Source of the DNA: Desulfovibrio sp. Marseille-P6017
Lineage (GTDB): Bacteria > Bacillota_A > Clostridia > Peptostreptococcales > Peptostreptococcaceae
Direction: 5' to 3'
Assembly (NCBI GenBank): GCA_900604495.1
Contig: UWOR01000005.1
Coordinates: 186,001-250,000 of the forward strand
Length of the DNA: 64,000 nt
This document shows, piece by piece, positions 17,829 to 28,665 of this stretch (position 1 is its first letter; the number at the start of each line of letters is the position of its first letter). A program made the position numbers and the translations under genes. Under the pieces are notes generated by a model. The model made no database searches and was not told where the DNA came from. It worked only from the letters and a program-made list of their open reading frames with translations.

Positions 17829-18176
17829 ATGGAAATCAAAAGATATGAAAATAATGGTAGAATGAGTTCTGCTGTAGTACATAACAATACAATTTATTTA
17901 TCTGGTCAAGTTCATGCTGAAGGTGATGTTAAAGAACAAACTATCGGTGTATTAAGTAAAATAGAAAATTTACTAGAAAAGTATAACTCAGATAAAAATC
18001 ATATATTATCTGCTACAATATACTTAAAATCTATGAATGATTTTGCTGATATGAACTCAGTTTGGGATAATTGGGTTGAAGATGGACATGAACCTGCTAG
18101 AGCTTGTGTAGAAGCTAAAATGGCTAGAGAATGTTTATTAGTTGAGATATCAATAGTAGCAGCTACTAAGTATTAA
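17829..18176 (+). CDS. ridA: RidA/YjgF family enamine/imine deaminase
   Basis: 115 residues, AGGAGG site. The barwin-like chorismate-mutase fold of RidA is visible as GRMSSAVVHNNTIYLSGQV, and the arginine that binds the carboxylate is in PARACVEAKMA near residue 92. Such proteins hydrolyse reactive enamine/imine intermediates made by pyridoxal-phosphate enzymes. The family is widespread; the length fits. Divergent from the Gfo/Idh oxidoreductase and followed by a long hairpin; no operon. Confidence 0.85.
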   Translation: MEIKRYENNGRMSSAVVHNNTIYLSGQVHAEGDVKEQTIGVLSKIENLLEKYNSDKNHILSATIYLKSMNDFADMNSVWDNWVEDGHEPARACVEAKMARECLLVEISIVAATKY

Positions 18177-18203
18177 AAATACTATTTTTAATATAAGCTC
18201 TTT

Positions 18204-18288
18204 GGGCAGGAGGTAATGAAAATATTCTAGTCATGCAGCTGGAAAGATGCTGCAAATGACTAGAATATTTTTCATTAACCCTTTGCCT
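18204..18288. repeat. Long near-perfect inverted repeat between ridA and glpK
   Basis: An arm starting TAATGAAAATATTCTAGTCA is repeated inverted after an internal 5-bp stem (GCAGC/GCTGC) with loop TGGAAAGAT. The outer parts GGGCAGGAGG and ACCCTTTGCC pair partially. The whole makes about 27-30 base pairs. It lies between two convergent stops with no U tract longer than a few bases, so it is longer than an ordinary terminator. Confidence 0.75.
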
Positions 18289-18306
18289 TAAGTAGTTATA
18301 TCAATA

Positions 18307-20214
<1,908 letters not shown>

Positions 20215-20670
20215 ATGGGCTTAAAAGACAAATTCGCTGAATCATTTGCTAGATCAAAAACTATGAGTGAACCAGAGAGAAAAGCTAATGAGGTTATGGG
20301 GAAATTATTAATGAAAAAAGCAATTTTACCTATAGTAATCATGTTAGTATTAATCATAGTTGGTGCGGTTGCAGATATCAATGGTTGGTTAATATTCGGT
20401 ATAAATGTATTAATAGCAGTTGCATCTTATTTCTACATAAAAAAATCTGGAGAAAAGTACCAAAACTTTAAACCTTATGTAGGTAACTTAATAAGCTTAG
20501 AGAAAAAAGGTAAAAAAGAATATGTTGCAATAATAAAGCAAGGTAAATTACCTGTTAAGTTACAAATAGCTTACGGTGGAGAAGATTTAGAGCATGTTAG
20601 AAAAAATCAATTAATCCAAATAAGCTACAATCCAGATGAAAAGATAGCTATATTAGTTAATAAGCAATAA
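20215..20670 (+). CDS. Small membrane-anchored protein of unknown function
   Basis: 151 residues with AGGAGG. Residues 1-38 are charged helix (FAESFARSKTMSEPERKA), then two adjacent hydrophobic segments at about 40-58 and 62-78 (AILPIVIMLVLIIVGAV; WLIFGINVLIAVASYFY) form a hairpin, and the C-terminal ~70 residues form a predicted beta domain in the cytoplasm. I do not recognise the family. A terminator follows the stop; no partner gene is evident. Confidence 0.65.
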   Translation: MGLKDKFAESFARSKTMSEPERKANEVMGKLLMKKAILPIVIMLVLIIVGAVADINGWLIFGINVLIAVASYFYIKKSGEKYQNFKPYVGNLISLEKKGKKEYVAIIKQGKLPVKLQIAYGGEDLEHVRKNQLIQISYNPDEKIAILVNKQ

Positions 20671-20689
20671 TATTAATCATATATATGCA

Positions 20690-20721
20690 AAAAAGAGTGC
20701 CTTTAAGGACACTCTTTTTTA
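20690..20721. terminator. Bidirectional terminator
   Basis: AAAAAAGAGTG.CCTT pairs with AAGG.CACTCTTTTTT between convergent genes. Confidence 0.8.
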
Positions 20722-20726
20722 TGTAG

Positions 20727-20990
20727 CTACTCATCTTCTTTATCTACATATTTTTTATAAATTTTAAGTGCTGTTGCAAGCTGATCTGGACAAGACGTTC
20801 CTCTATCTTTACATGGTATGTTTTCTAATTTATCTATGATTTCATCTATATTTTTGCCTTCAACTAATTCTTTTAATGCAATTAAGTTTCCTGCACATCC
20901 ACCTTCAAATACAACATCTTTTAATATATCATCTTCTATATTTAATAATATAGAAGATGAACATACACCTTTAGTGTAATATCTATACAT
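20727..20990 (-). CDS. TSCPD-domain protein (TIGR03905-like)
   Basis: 87 residues. The domain is a small alpha/beta fold with the defining TSCPDQLA near residue 67, and paired cysteines elsewhere (GVCSSSI near 9, GGCAGNL near 32, IPCKD near 60), probably a metal or redox site. The TSCPD domain also occurs at the end of class II ribonucleotide reductases and adenosylcobalamin-related enzymes. Stand-alone members are found in clostridia; their role is unknown. GGGGGG site before the ATG. Confidence 0.82.
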   Translation of the reverse strand: MYRYYTKGVCSSSILLNIEDDILKDVVFEGGCAGNLIALKELVEGKNIDEIIDKLENIPCKDRGTSCPDQLATALKIYKKYVDKEDE

Positions 20991-21136
20991 ATAACCCCCC
21001 CTATGTATATAATTTATGTTAAAAAAATCTAATTAATGATATAAAATATAATATAAATCTAGCATTTAATATACATATATGCTTTAATTTATTTATATAT
21101 TATTAATATTAATGTAAATGTAAGGGATGTGATAAA

Positions 21137-21553
21137 TTGAAAATAGATTTAATTTTTGAAAAGTATTTTAGATTTTTAACATTGTTATTTTGGCCAATAA
21201 TTTGCTATAAATGGATTTTTATACAAAATAAATATATTGAGTATATATTCTTTTCAATTTATACATTTTGTGGTCTAGTTTATATAATTGCTATAATCTT
21301 ATATTATACAAAAGAAAAAAAGTTAAGAGATATAAATTTATGGTATAGATTAAGTACCTCTACTTCTTATATACTAACGCTTTCTAATTTTTTATTGTTT
21401 CCAACTAATATTACATTATTATACTTAAAATTCATTTCAATATTTGTTTATTTTTATTTTTCTTGTAAAATGGTATTCAAATTTAAAAATGAAGAAGGTG
21501 TAGTTGGAATAATATCATCTCTACTATTAATTTCAATAGCAATCTTTTACTAA
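21137..21553 (+). CDS. Four-segment integral membrane protein
   Basis: 138 residues, TTG start nine bases after an AAGGGATG site. Hydrophobic segments: about 12-28 (FLTLLFWPIICYKWIF), 34-55, 72-92 and 118-137, leaving short loops. Low-complexity and rich in Tyr, Phe and Ile. No family recognised; the short length and four helices suggest a small regulator, transporter subunit or holin-like protein. No operon partner. Confidence 0.6.
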   Translation: MKIDLIFEKYFRFLTLLFWPIICYKWIFIQNKYIEYIFFSIYTFCGLVYIIAIILYYTKEKKLRDINLWYRLSTSTSYILTLSNFLLFPTNITLLYLKFISIFVYFYFSCKMVFKFKNEEGVVGIISSLLLISIAIFY

Positions 21554-21595
21554 TATTTTACTTATACTGGAAATATTAGACATATCAAATTTTTT

Positions 21596-21624
21596 TTGAT
21601 ATTATTTATATTAAAGGCTAATAT
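21596..21624 (+). promoter_or_regulatory. SigA-type promoter of the parvulin gene
   Basis: TTGATA (21596-21601), 17-base spacer, TAATAT (21619-21624), 33 bases before the ATG. Confidence 0.55.
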
Positions 21625-21657
21625 TAATAATGAATACATATAAAGGAGTCAATAATT

Positions 21658-22413
21658 ATGGAAAAAAAAGTTTTAGCTAAAGTTGGAGAAAAAGAAATAA
21701 CTAATTTAGATGTTGAGGCAATATTAGGAGGATTAGATCCTTATCAAGCAGCTCACTTCAACTCTGATCAAGGAAAAAAGCAAATACTAGAAGATTTAGT
21801 TAACCAAGAATTATTATACATAGAAGCTAAGGAAAACAACTTCGATCAAGACGCTGAATTCAAAGCTGAATTAGAAAGAGTTAAAGAAAATATGTTAAAG
21901 CAATATGCTATGAACAAAGTTTTAACTAGTGTTACTTTAACAGAAGAAGAAAAAGAAGCTTTCTTTAATGCTAATAAAGACAGATTTGTAAAGCCTGATA
22001 CAGCTTCTGCTAAACACATATTAGTAGATAATGAGGAAAAAGCTAGTGATTTATTAAATAAAATAAATGCTGGAGAAGTTACTTTTGAGGCTGCTGCAAC
22101 TGAACATTCTTCTTGCCCATCAAAAGATGCTGGTGGAGATTTAGGTACTTTCGAAAGAGGACAAATGGTTCCTGAATTCGATGAAGCTGTATTCACTATG
22201 AATAAAGGTGAAGTAGTTGGACCAGTTAAAACTCAATTTGGATATCACTTAATAAAATTAGAAGATAGACAACAAGGTGGGCAATCTGAATATGCAGAAG
22301 TTAAAAGCGAAATAGAAAAAGCTTTAACTTACCAAAAACAAAGTGAAGCTTACACTAACAAATACAATGATTTAAAAACTAAATACAATGATATGGTTAA
22401 ATTCAACGACTAA
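21658..22413 (+). CDS. Cytosolic parvulin-type peptidyl-prolyl isomerase
   Basis: 251 residues without signal peptide or lipobox, so cytosolic unlike PrsA. Residues 1-115 form the SurA/trigger-like helical part (LVNQELLYIEAKEN); the parvulin domain is about 118-208: SAKHILVDNEEKA, the SCPSKDAGGDLGTFERGQMV block with the catalytic loop, and FGYHLIKLEDRQ at the end. C-terminal ~40 residues are a helical tail. It speeds proline isomerisation and may act as a folding chaperone. AAGGAG precedes the ATG. Confidence 0.88.
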   Translation: MEKKVLAKVGEKEITNLDVEAILGGLDPYQAAHFNSDQGKKQILEDLVNQELLYIEAKENNFDQDAEFKAELERVKENMLKQYAMNKVLTSVTLTEEEKEAFFNANKDRFVKPDTASAKHILVDNEEKASDLLNKINAGEVTFEAAATEHSSCPSKDAGGDLGTFERGQMVPEFDEAVFTMNKGEVVGPVKTQFGYHLIKLEDRQQGGQSEYAEVKSEIEKALTYQKQSEAYTNKYNDLKTKYNDMVKFND

Positions 22414-22422
22414 TATCTAATA

Positions 22423-22460
22423 TAAATAAAGCCTAGTAAATTTTACTAGGCTTTATTTAT
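22423..22460. terminator. Bidirectional terminator
   Basis: AAATAAAGCCTAGTAAA pairs with TTTACTAGGCTTTATTT between convergent genes. Confidence 0.85.
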
Positions 22461-22487
22461 ATTATGTAATTTTTAATTATTATCTTC

Positions 22488-22913
22488 TTATTTTGTCTTG
22501 CTACCTTCTTGTATATTCATCTTATGATAGCAATAATCAATTATGTCTCTTCTTTTTATTATCCCTATAAAAGTCTCATTATCATCTATTACTGGAACAA
22601 AATTTTGATTCATAGATTTTGAAATTAAGTCTTCTATATTTGCTTCAACAGATACAGGGGCATTATCCTTACGTCTTTTAATACTCATAATTGGTATGTC
22701 TTCTATTGACTTCATATCTAGTGAAAAGTCATTTTTTAATGTCCAAAGTAAATCCCCTTCTGTTAATGTTCCTACATACTTCCCTTCCTTATTTATAATA
22801 GGAATAGAAGAATATCTGTGATATTCCATTTTTTCTAAAGTTTGCCTCATTGTGTAGTCTTCATATATATATGCAACTTCACTTTTAGGTGTTAAAAAAA
22901 ATAATATGTTCAT
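22488..22913 (-). CDS. CBS-domain pair protein
   Basis: 141 residues with two CBS motifs in tandem: first about 10-62 (RQTLEKMEYHRYSSIPIINK then GTLTEGDLLW) and second about 82-132 (IEDLISKSMNQNFVPVIDD then GIIKRRDIIDY). CBS pairs bind adenosine nucleotides and act as sensors. There is no attached catalytic domain. A binding site AGGTG lies before the ATG. Its partner is not adjacent; it is monocistronic. Confidence 0.85.
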   Translation of the reverse strand: MNILFFLTPKSEVAYIYEDYTMRQTLEKMEYHRYSSIPIINKEGKYVGTLTEGDLLWTLKNDFSLDMKSIEDIPIMSIKRRKDNAPVSVEANIEDLISKSMNQNFVPVIDDNETFIGIIKRRDIIDYCYHKMNIQEGSKTK

Positions 22914-23088
22914 TACACTACACCTCCAAATATGTAATATAAGGATTTATATACATTTATTTATAAAAACATATTTTTTATTTTCTTTTACATATTAATT
23001 CTATCATATTTAGTATTTTATTTAAATTTTTATTTTAAATATTTTTTTTGGGGTATAAATATTATATATTCATTTTAGGAGGAACGAC

Positions 23089-23865
23089 ATGATATATACT
23101 TATGATTATTATACTGAATTAAAAAATATTTTAAATAAAGTTTATGAAAATAAAATCTATAATATTGCATTAAAAAACAACATTAAGATTATAAATAAAG
23201 ACAACCTAAATAATATTATTAACATATTTAAGTCTACTCATGTATACTTAGGTAGCGATTTAGATGAATTTATCATAAATTTAATGCCAAAGGATGATGC
23301 TGGATATTTTTTCAGAGTAGAAATAGCAAAACATTTCAACTATTCTTATCCTAAACTATATGACTATAGAGGTAATCCTATAAAAAGTGCTAATGCTAAC
23401 ATATACGCATTAAGATTATGGCAATCTAGTATGGAAGAATTATTTACAGATAATATTCATCGTGAATTTAATAAAGAAGACTTCTTTAACTATGTAGAAA
23501 ATAATCTTTTATCTATGGCCGATGATATATCTGAGTTTATAGATAGTGAAAATAAAAAGAAAGAAATAATAATACCTATAAAAAATAAGTCCGAATTATT
23601 GCCTAAGTTTAAATCTATGATTTTAAATAAAGAATTAGACTCTTCATGGATAGAGTTTTTAGTTGATATAGATGAGTTAAGAAGTGATATGGAAAAATTT
23701 GCTGCAACATTTGATATGTATAATGAATTTGATAAGCTAGAAGATTCTTTAGAAGAATGTATAGATAATTTCTGTAAATATACTTCTGAAGAATTATATG
23801 ATGTATTATTAAATGAAAAAGAATTTAAATTTATAGATGATATAGGTTTAGTAAAAACTTTATAA
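23089..23865 (+). CDS. Acidic protein of unknown function
   Basis: 258 residues, AGGAGG site. It is strongly acidic and helical (EEIYDVLL, DDISEFIDSENKKK; EFDKLEDSLEECIDN), with no signal peptide or membrane segment. There is one patch of mixed hydrophobic sequence (YYTELKNILNKVYENKIYNI) but no catalytic-type motif. I do not recognise the family. It is flanked by terminators and a 5' region with no partner gene. Confidence 0.6.
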   Translation: MIYTYDYYTELKNILNKVYENKIYNIALKNNIKIINKDNLNNIINIFKSTHVYLGSDLDEFIINLMPKDDAGYFFRVEIAKHFNYSYPKLYDYRGNPIKSANANIYALRLWQSSMEELFTDNIHREFNKEDFFNYVENNLLSMADDISEFIDSENKKKEIIIPIKNKSELLPKFKSMILNKELDSSWIEFLVDIDELRSDMEKFAATFDMYNEFDKLEDSLEECIDNFCKYTSEELYDVLLNEKEFKFIDDIGLVKTL

Positions 23866-23878
23866 ATATTTAAAAAGT

Positions 23879-23901
23879 AAAAAGCCGCTATATAGCGGCT
23901 T
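23879..23901 (+). terminator. Compact terminator
   Basis: AAAGCCGCTA pairs with TAGCGGCTTT, followed by C/T-rich sequence; short and probably bidirectional with the cold-shock gene. Confidence 0.55.
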
Positions 23902-23954
23902 TCTCACATACTACTAGAATTATAGCAATAAAACTAATATATATGAATTTTTAA

Positions 23955-24155
23955 TTATAATCTAACTACATTAGAAGCTTGAGGACCTTTTGCTCCTTCA
24001 ACTACGTCAAATTGTACACTTTGTCCTTCTTCTAAAGACTTGTATCCATCTCCTTGTATAGCTGAGAAATGTACGAAAACATCTCCTTCACCTTCTACAG
24101 ATATGAATCCAAATCCTTTTTCGTTGTTAAACCATTTAACTACACCAGTTTTCAT
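23955..24155 (-). CDS. cspA: Cold-shock protein, CspA family
   Basis: 66 residues. RNP-1 KGFGFI and RNP-2 VFVHFSAI are present, and the ends [13 protein letters not shown] and ASNVVRL match the family. It binds single-stranded RNA/DNA and melts RNA structure at low temperature. AGGAGG precedes the ATG and a strong promoter lies about 60 bases upstream, leaving a short leader. Confidence 0.95.
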   Translation of the reverse strand: MKTGVVKWFNNEKGFGFISVEGEGDVFVHFSAIQGDGYKSLEEGQSVQFDVVEGAKGPQASNVVRL

Positions 24156-24215
24156 TAATAAATCCTCCTAAAAAACACACAATTGTTCAGCTAAAATTAA
24201 ATTAGCTTTATTGTA

Positions 24216-24244
24216 ATTTTACCATATATGCTCATTATTGTCAA
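24216..24244 (-). promoter_or_regulatory. SigA promoter of the cold-shock gene
   Basis: On the minus strand TTGACA (24239-24244), 17 bases, TAAAAT (24216-24221). Leader of about 54 bases to the ATG. Confidence 0.75.
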
Positions 24245-24270
24245 ATATTATTAGTTTTATACATGATTTA

Positions 24271-24303
24271 TAAAATGGCTAGAAGCTAGTAAACAAGCCA
24301 TTC
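24271..24303 (-). terminator. Terminator of the amidase gene
   Basis: On the minus strand AATGGCT pairs with AGCCATT followed by TTAT. Confidence 0.6.
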
Positions 24304-24333
24304 TAGTGCACTCCATCTTTTAGGAAAACATTT

Positions 24334-25518
24334 TTAGTAATTAACCTTAATCAAGTGAAATTTAATGTCTTTATTACTCCAGCCTAAGTCCCAAGGAACT
24401 AAATATCTATCAGTATTGTGACATGTAACTAAAGGATATCCTTTAGAATCTAATCCTGTTACAGTTGAAACGTGAGTTATCCTTCCACCCTTTTCATATC
24501 CTACAATATCACCTGGGCGTAAATTATATGCCTCTTTATAGACATCATTATAAGCTCCTTTTGTTATATACTGCGCTCTTCCACTATAAATCATATAATT
24601 TTTAAACCCTTGAGCATTTACCCATGCTTTTGTTCCATCCTTGCCATTGAAATTCCATGTATCATTTTTCTTAAATCTACCACTTTCATATAGTATTTGA
24701 GATGCAAAATTTGCACAGTCTCCACCTTCAGGGTTAAAATCTCTATAGTTTTTATTATATTTAAAACCATACTCTTCATCTGCTGCTGCTCCACAATATT
24801 GGTGAGCATAGTTTATAGCTTTTTGTTGTTCATTAGTTAATTGAACTTCAACTTTTTCATGATTTTTTATATAATTTTCAATTTCAACTGTATCAATATT
24901 ATCTAAATTTAATGAATCCTCAAAAGGGTCTGTGTACCACTCTTTTACTATTACATATTGATCATCTCTAATAACAACATTTAAATAATGATATGTACCA
25001 ATTCTAAACATATTGGTTACGTCTGGTTCATTTTCATAAGAATACTTATACTCAGTAGATACTGTACAAATTATTCCATATAAGTCTTCTTCTTTTTCTT
25101 TAAATTTCTTTACAACTACTCTAGTTTTAATATCATTAAAATTTACACCTTGTTTATTGGACCAATTTTCTATATATTTCATTTTCTTTACTTCATGTTC
25201 ATATGCCCATAATCCAAATTTTTTATTTGTATCATATAATTCTTTTAGTATATCTGTATCTTGATCTAATATGGCTTTATTCCTATAGTCAAATAAATGT
25301 TCTAGTAATACCTGATACTGTTCATTACTTTCTGCGTTGTTAGTATCTGTGTCTAATGAGCTAGCTTCTAACACCTCTTCTTCTATGTTTTTATTATTAT
25401 ATGCCATCTTATCATATACACCCTTACTTATAAATACACCTACTCCTAATGATATTGTTAAGAATAAACATATCCATATTTTTTTGATGTACTCATTTTT
25501 ATTTTTGAGTAATTTCAA
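24334..25518 (-). CDS. Membrane-anchored amidase-domain (Amidase_6) protein
   Basis: 394 residues. TTG start at 25518, eight bases after GGGAGG; the GTG three codons earlier overlaps the site. Residues 12-30 form a signal anchor (IWICLFLTISLGVGVFI). The middle (60-225) is a long charged, partly coiled region. The C-terminal catalytic domain (about 230-394) has the NlpC/amidase_6 triad: GGDCANFASQ (cysteine), ITHVSTVTG (histidine) and CHNTDR (polar third residue). It is probably extracellular and hydrolyses peptidoglycan or a related peptide. Convergent with no partner; terminator follows. Confidence 0.8.
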   Translation of the reverse strand: MKLLKNKNEYIKKIWICLFLTISLGVGVFISKGVYDKMAYNNKNIEEEVLEASSLDTDTNNAESNEQYQVLLEHLFDYRNKAILDQDTDILKELYDTNKKFGLWAYEHEVKKMKYIENWSNKQGVNFNDIKTRVVVKKFKEKEEDLYGIICTVSTEYKYSYENEPDVTNMFRIGTYHYLNVVIRDDQYVIVKEWYTDPFEDSLNLDNIDTVEIENYIKNHEKVEVQLTNEQQKAINYAHQYCGAAADEEYGFKYNKNYRDFNPEGGDCANFASQILYESGRFKKNDTWNFNGKDGTKAWVNAQGFKNYMIYSGRAQYITKGAYNDVYKEAYNLRPGDIVGYEKGGRITHVSTVTGLDSKGYPLVTCHNTDRYLVPWDLGWSNKDIKFHLIKVNY

Positions 25519-25723
25519 ACAAAGCACCTCCCAACGATTAGTACATCATTTTGATATAGAATTTATTTATCTTATTATGTCCAATTAATAGTTAAAAAAT
25601 TTTATTTATTGTTAATTGTATTGATACATTAAAATTTTTATATTTATTTATCCTTAAATTATATTTTTTTCTGTATTTTAATAGTAATATATATTTATAA
25701 TTTTAATTTTATGGAGGAGTATT

Positions 25724-26542
25724 ATGCTAAAAAAGGTAGCAGCTATAAATGATTTATCAGGAGTTGGTAGATGTTCTTTAACTGTGGCAATACCTATACT
25801 TTCAGCCTTAAAAGTTCAGTGTTGCCCTTTTCCAACAGCTATACTTTCTAGTCAAACAAATTATCCAGAATTTACATTCTTAGATTTCACTAATGAGATG
25901 GATAAATATAAAGAAGTTTGGAATAGATTAAAGATTAATTTTGATTGTATATATAGTGGATTTTTAGGTTCTATGGAACAAATTGATATAGTGTCTAAAT
26001 TTATAAAAGAAAATAAAACTTCTTTAGTAGTTGTAGACCCAGTAATGGGTGATAATGGAGAATTATATCCTACATTTACTAAAGAAATGTGCAATAAAAT
26101 AAAAGAGTTAGTAAAGATTTCAACTTTAACAACTCCTAATTTAACAGAAGCTTGTATTCTAACAGATAAAGAATATCATGATAACTATTCAAGAGATGAA
26201 CTAATTGAGATTGCTAAAGATTTATCTGGTTTAGGCCCAGAAAATATAATTATTACCGGTATTATAGAAGATGATAATATTATCAATTTAGCTTATAACA
26301 AAGCTAAAAATAAATCATACTTTACAGCTGTAAAATATAACAATCGTTCTTATAGTGGTACTGGAGATATATTTACATCTATTGTGTGTGGATTATTGAC
26401 TAATAACTATGATTTAGAATTTGCTGTAAAAACAGCAACTAACTTTATATACAAAACAATAAACTATACATCTCAGTTTAACACTGATAGAAACGATGGT
26501 GTAATGTTTGAAATATTCCTAGGTGACTTAATATCAATATAG
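25724..26542 (+). CDS. pdxY: Pyridoxal/pyridoxamine kinase (PdxK/PdxY type)
   Basis: 272 residues, GGAGGAG site. Ribokinase-like fold with the B6-kinase start AAINDLSGVGRCSLTVAIPI, substrate loop near LSSQTNYPEF, nucleotide loop VVVDPVMGDNGELY, TPNLTEACIL, and the catalytic GTGDIFTS (GxGD) near 210. It phosphorylates pyridoxal, pyridoxamine or pyridoxine. This matches the pyridoxamine-kinase subgroup common in Firmicutes; hydroxymethylpyrimidine kinase is the main alternative. Confidence 0.85.
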   Translation: MLKKVAAINDLSGVGRCSLTVAIPILSALKVQCCPFPTAILSSQTNYPEFTFLDFTNEMDKYKEVWNRLKINFDCIYSGFLGSMEQIDIVSKFIKENKTSLVVVDPVMGDNGELYPTFTKEMCNKIKELVKISTLTTPNLTEACILTDKEYHDNYSRDELIEIAKDLSGLGPENIIITGIIEDDNIINLAYNKAKNKSYFTAVKYNNRSYSGTGDIFTSIVCGLLTNNYDLEFAVKTATNFIYKTINYTSQFNTDRNDGVMFEIFLGDLISI

Positions 26543-26729
26543 TCTTATATATAATTGTAGCTTAATTTACACGTTGTCAAATTTACATCTTGTCTGTTTT
26601 GCTACATTATATAAATTATATAATCTATATTTTTGACACAGTTTTATTTATGAAATTTACTTAAATGTTCTATATACATCTATAACCTTATAAAATATAA
26701 TATATCAAATTTATAGGAGGTATATTATA

Positions 26730-27049
26730 ATGGATATTAATCATAAAGCAAAAGAGTTTGCAGCTTATATAAAAAATACTAATGAGTTTAAGTATATGAA
26801 TAAATGTAAAATGGATATTGATAAGAATAGATCTTTAAAAAGACAATTTGACTCTTATCTTAATAAAAAAAATGCAATTTACTCTAGATCTAGTAAAGAA
26901 GATTTATCTGCAAAATTAGAAAAGTTAGATAGAGAATATGATACATTTTTAATTTACCACTTATATCAAATTATATGGAAGCCACTAAAAATTTTAACCT
27001 TATGATGGAAAGACTTTATAAGACAATAGAAAAAGAACTTATAAAATAA
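26730..27049 (+). pseudogene. YlbF/YmcA-family gene with a one-base frameshift
   Basis: The N-terminal ~75 residues match a YlbF-family protein (AKEFAAYIKNTNEF; DSYLNKKNAIY). The frame then ends after HLYQIIWKPLKILTL, an unlikely tail. Shifting by one at a run of five T (26946-26950) restores PLISNYMEATKNFNLMMERL and a normal end at 27049 (EKELIK), the usual YlbF C-terminus. Joined length is about 106 residues. YlbF and YmcA in Bacillus control RNA decay and competence. GGAGG precedes the ATG at 26730. Confidence 0.7.
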
Positions 27050-27054
27050 ATAAA

Positions 27055-27096
27055 AAAATGGCCTCAAAATAAATTTATTTTGAGGCCATTTTTTTA
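27055..27096. terminator. Bidirectional terminator, perfect palindrome core
   Basis: AATGGCCTCAAAATAAA and its reverse complement abut each other (34 bases perfect) between ylbF and znuB. Confidence 0.85.
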
Positions 27097-27917
27097 TTTA
27101 TTACTTTTTTGATTTTATTTTTATTTGTTATTTTTTTTAGTAAAGTAACTATTATAAGCTGTAATATACTAACTATAACTATAATTGCACCTGGTGCAAC
27201 ATCCATATAAAATGATATTATTACCCCACTAAGTATTGATATTTCTCCAAATAAAATCGCATAAAAAATTGATTGTTTAAAACTTTTAGCTACTTTTAAA
27301 CTTGTAGCCACAGGTATAGCTATTAAGGATGAAACTAATAATACTCCTACTATTCTAAGTGTCATAGTTATACTTGCTGCCACCAAAATCATAAATACTG
27401 AGTTTATCATTTTTACTGGTATATTAGACAGTCTAGCATTTTCTTCATCAAATGTAATATATACTAATTCTTTAAAAAATAAATTTATAAATACTACTAC
27501 CACTACTGCAGTTATCATTATTATAACTATATCTTCTTTAGTTACCGTTGCTATACTTCCGTACATAAATGAGAATAAATCAAAATTAACACTTGAAGAA
27601 CTCATTAATATTCCAGATATACCTACTCCTAATGCCATTATTATAGCAATTGATAAATCTGCATACTCCTTTAAACTAGTTCTTAATCTATCAATTACAA
27701 GTGCTGCTAAAGATGATGCTATTAATGAGCCTACTATAGAATTTGAATTAAATAAGGTAGATGCTGCAATACCTGATAGGGCTATATGTGATAGGCTATC
27801 TCCTATTAGTGACAATCTCCTTAAAACTATAAACATTCCCATAAGTGGGCATATTAACCCTACTATTGAAGCCGAAATTAATGCTCTTATCATAAAATCA
27901 TATTGAAAAATTTCCAA
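27075..27917 (-). CDS. znuB: Metal ABC transporter permease (ABC-3 family)
   Basis: 280 residues, about seven hydrophobic segments. Typical ABC-3 sequence: MGMFIVLRRLSLIGDSLSHIALSGIA near the start and the RIVGVLLVSSLIAIPVA segment near 200. It forms the membrane channel of the zinc/manganese uptake system. Last gene of the three-gene operon, 15 bases after the ATPase gene. Its 3' end overlaps the terminator palindrome. Confidence 0.9.
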   Translation of the reverse strand: MEIFQYDFMIRALISASIVGLICPLMGMFIVLRRLSLIGDSLSHIALSGIAASTLFNSNSIVGSLIASSLAALVIDRLRTSLKEYADLSIAIIMALGVGISGILMSSSSVNFDLFSFMYGSIATVTKEDIVIIMITAVVVVVFINLFFKELVYITFDEENARLSNIPVKMINSVFMILVAASITMTLRIVGVLLVSSLIAIPVATSLKVAKSFKQSIFYAILFGEISILSGVIISFYMDVAPGAIIVIVSILQLIIVTLLKKITNKNKIKKVINKKMASK

Positions 27918-27932
27918 GATACTACCTCCCTT

Positions 27933-28655
27933 TTACATTTCAAAAAGGTCTAGTAATGTATTTTTTGTTACATTATCATCTATATTATCTATTACCTTAA
28001 TGTTTTTACCTTTAATTACTGCAATTTTCTTTACTTCTTCTTTTACTATAAATAAATCATGAGACACTATAACTATAGTAAGATTTAATTTTTCATTTAG
28101 CTTCTTTAAAATTTCATAAAACTCCTTTTGACCATTTAGGTCAATACCAACTGTTGGTTCATCAAGTATTAATATTTTAGGGTGTCTCATAAGAGCTCTA
28201 CATATAAATACTTTTTGTTGCTGTCCTCCTGATAAGCTACCTATTAACCTGTCTTTAAACTCATAAATACCTACTAGTTTTAAGACCTTATATACTTCTT
28301 CTAAATGTTTTTTCTTTATTCTTTTAAATAAACCTATCTTAGGAGCTAAGTCCATTGCTACAACTTCTGTAACTGTGGCTGGAAAAGATGATGTAAATGA
28401 ATTTGATTTTTGATTTACATATCCTATCTTTTCCCAATTATTAAAATTTTGAATATCTTTATTAAGTATTTTTATTTTTCCTTTAGTTGGATTGATCTCG
28501 TTTATTATAAGTTTTAATAAAGTTGTCTTTCCTGATCCATTTGGACCTATAATTCCTATATAATCACCTTGATTTACATTGAAGTTAACATTTTCTAGTA
28601 CAGTTTTGTCTTCATATCCAAAACTTACATTCTTAAAATTTATTATATTTACCAT
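27933..28655 (-). CDS. znuC: Metal ABC transporter ATPase
   Basis: 240 residues. Walker A GPNGSGKTTL, Q-loop VNQKS, signature LSGGQQQKV, Walker B ILILDEPTVGID and switch His in VSHDL are all visible. It powers import of the metal through the permease. Ten bases after the binding-protein gene and 15 before the permease gene. Confidence 0.92.
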   Translation of the reverse strand: MVNIINFKNVSFGYEDKTVLENVNFNVNQGDYIGIIGPNGSGKTTLLKLIINEINPTKGKIKILNKDIQNFNNWEKIGYVNQKSNSFTSSFPATVTEVVAMDLAPKIGLFKRIKKKHLEEVYKVLKLVGIYEFKDRLIGSLSGGQQQKVFICRALMRHPKILILDEPTVGIDLNGQKEFYEILKKLNEKLNLTIVIVSHDLFIVKEEVKKIAVIKGKNIKVIDNIDDNVTKNTLLDLFEM

Positions 28656-28665
28656 AATTATTTAC

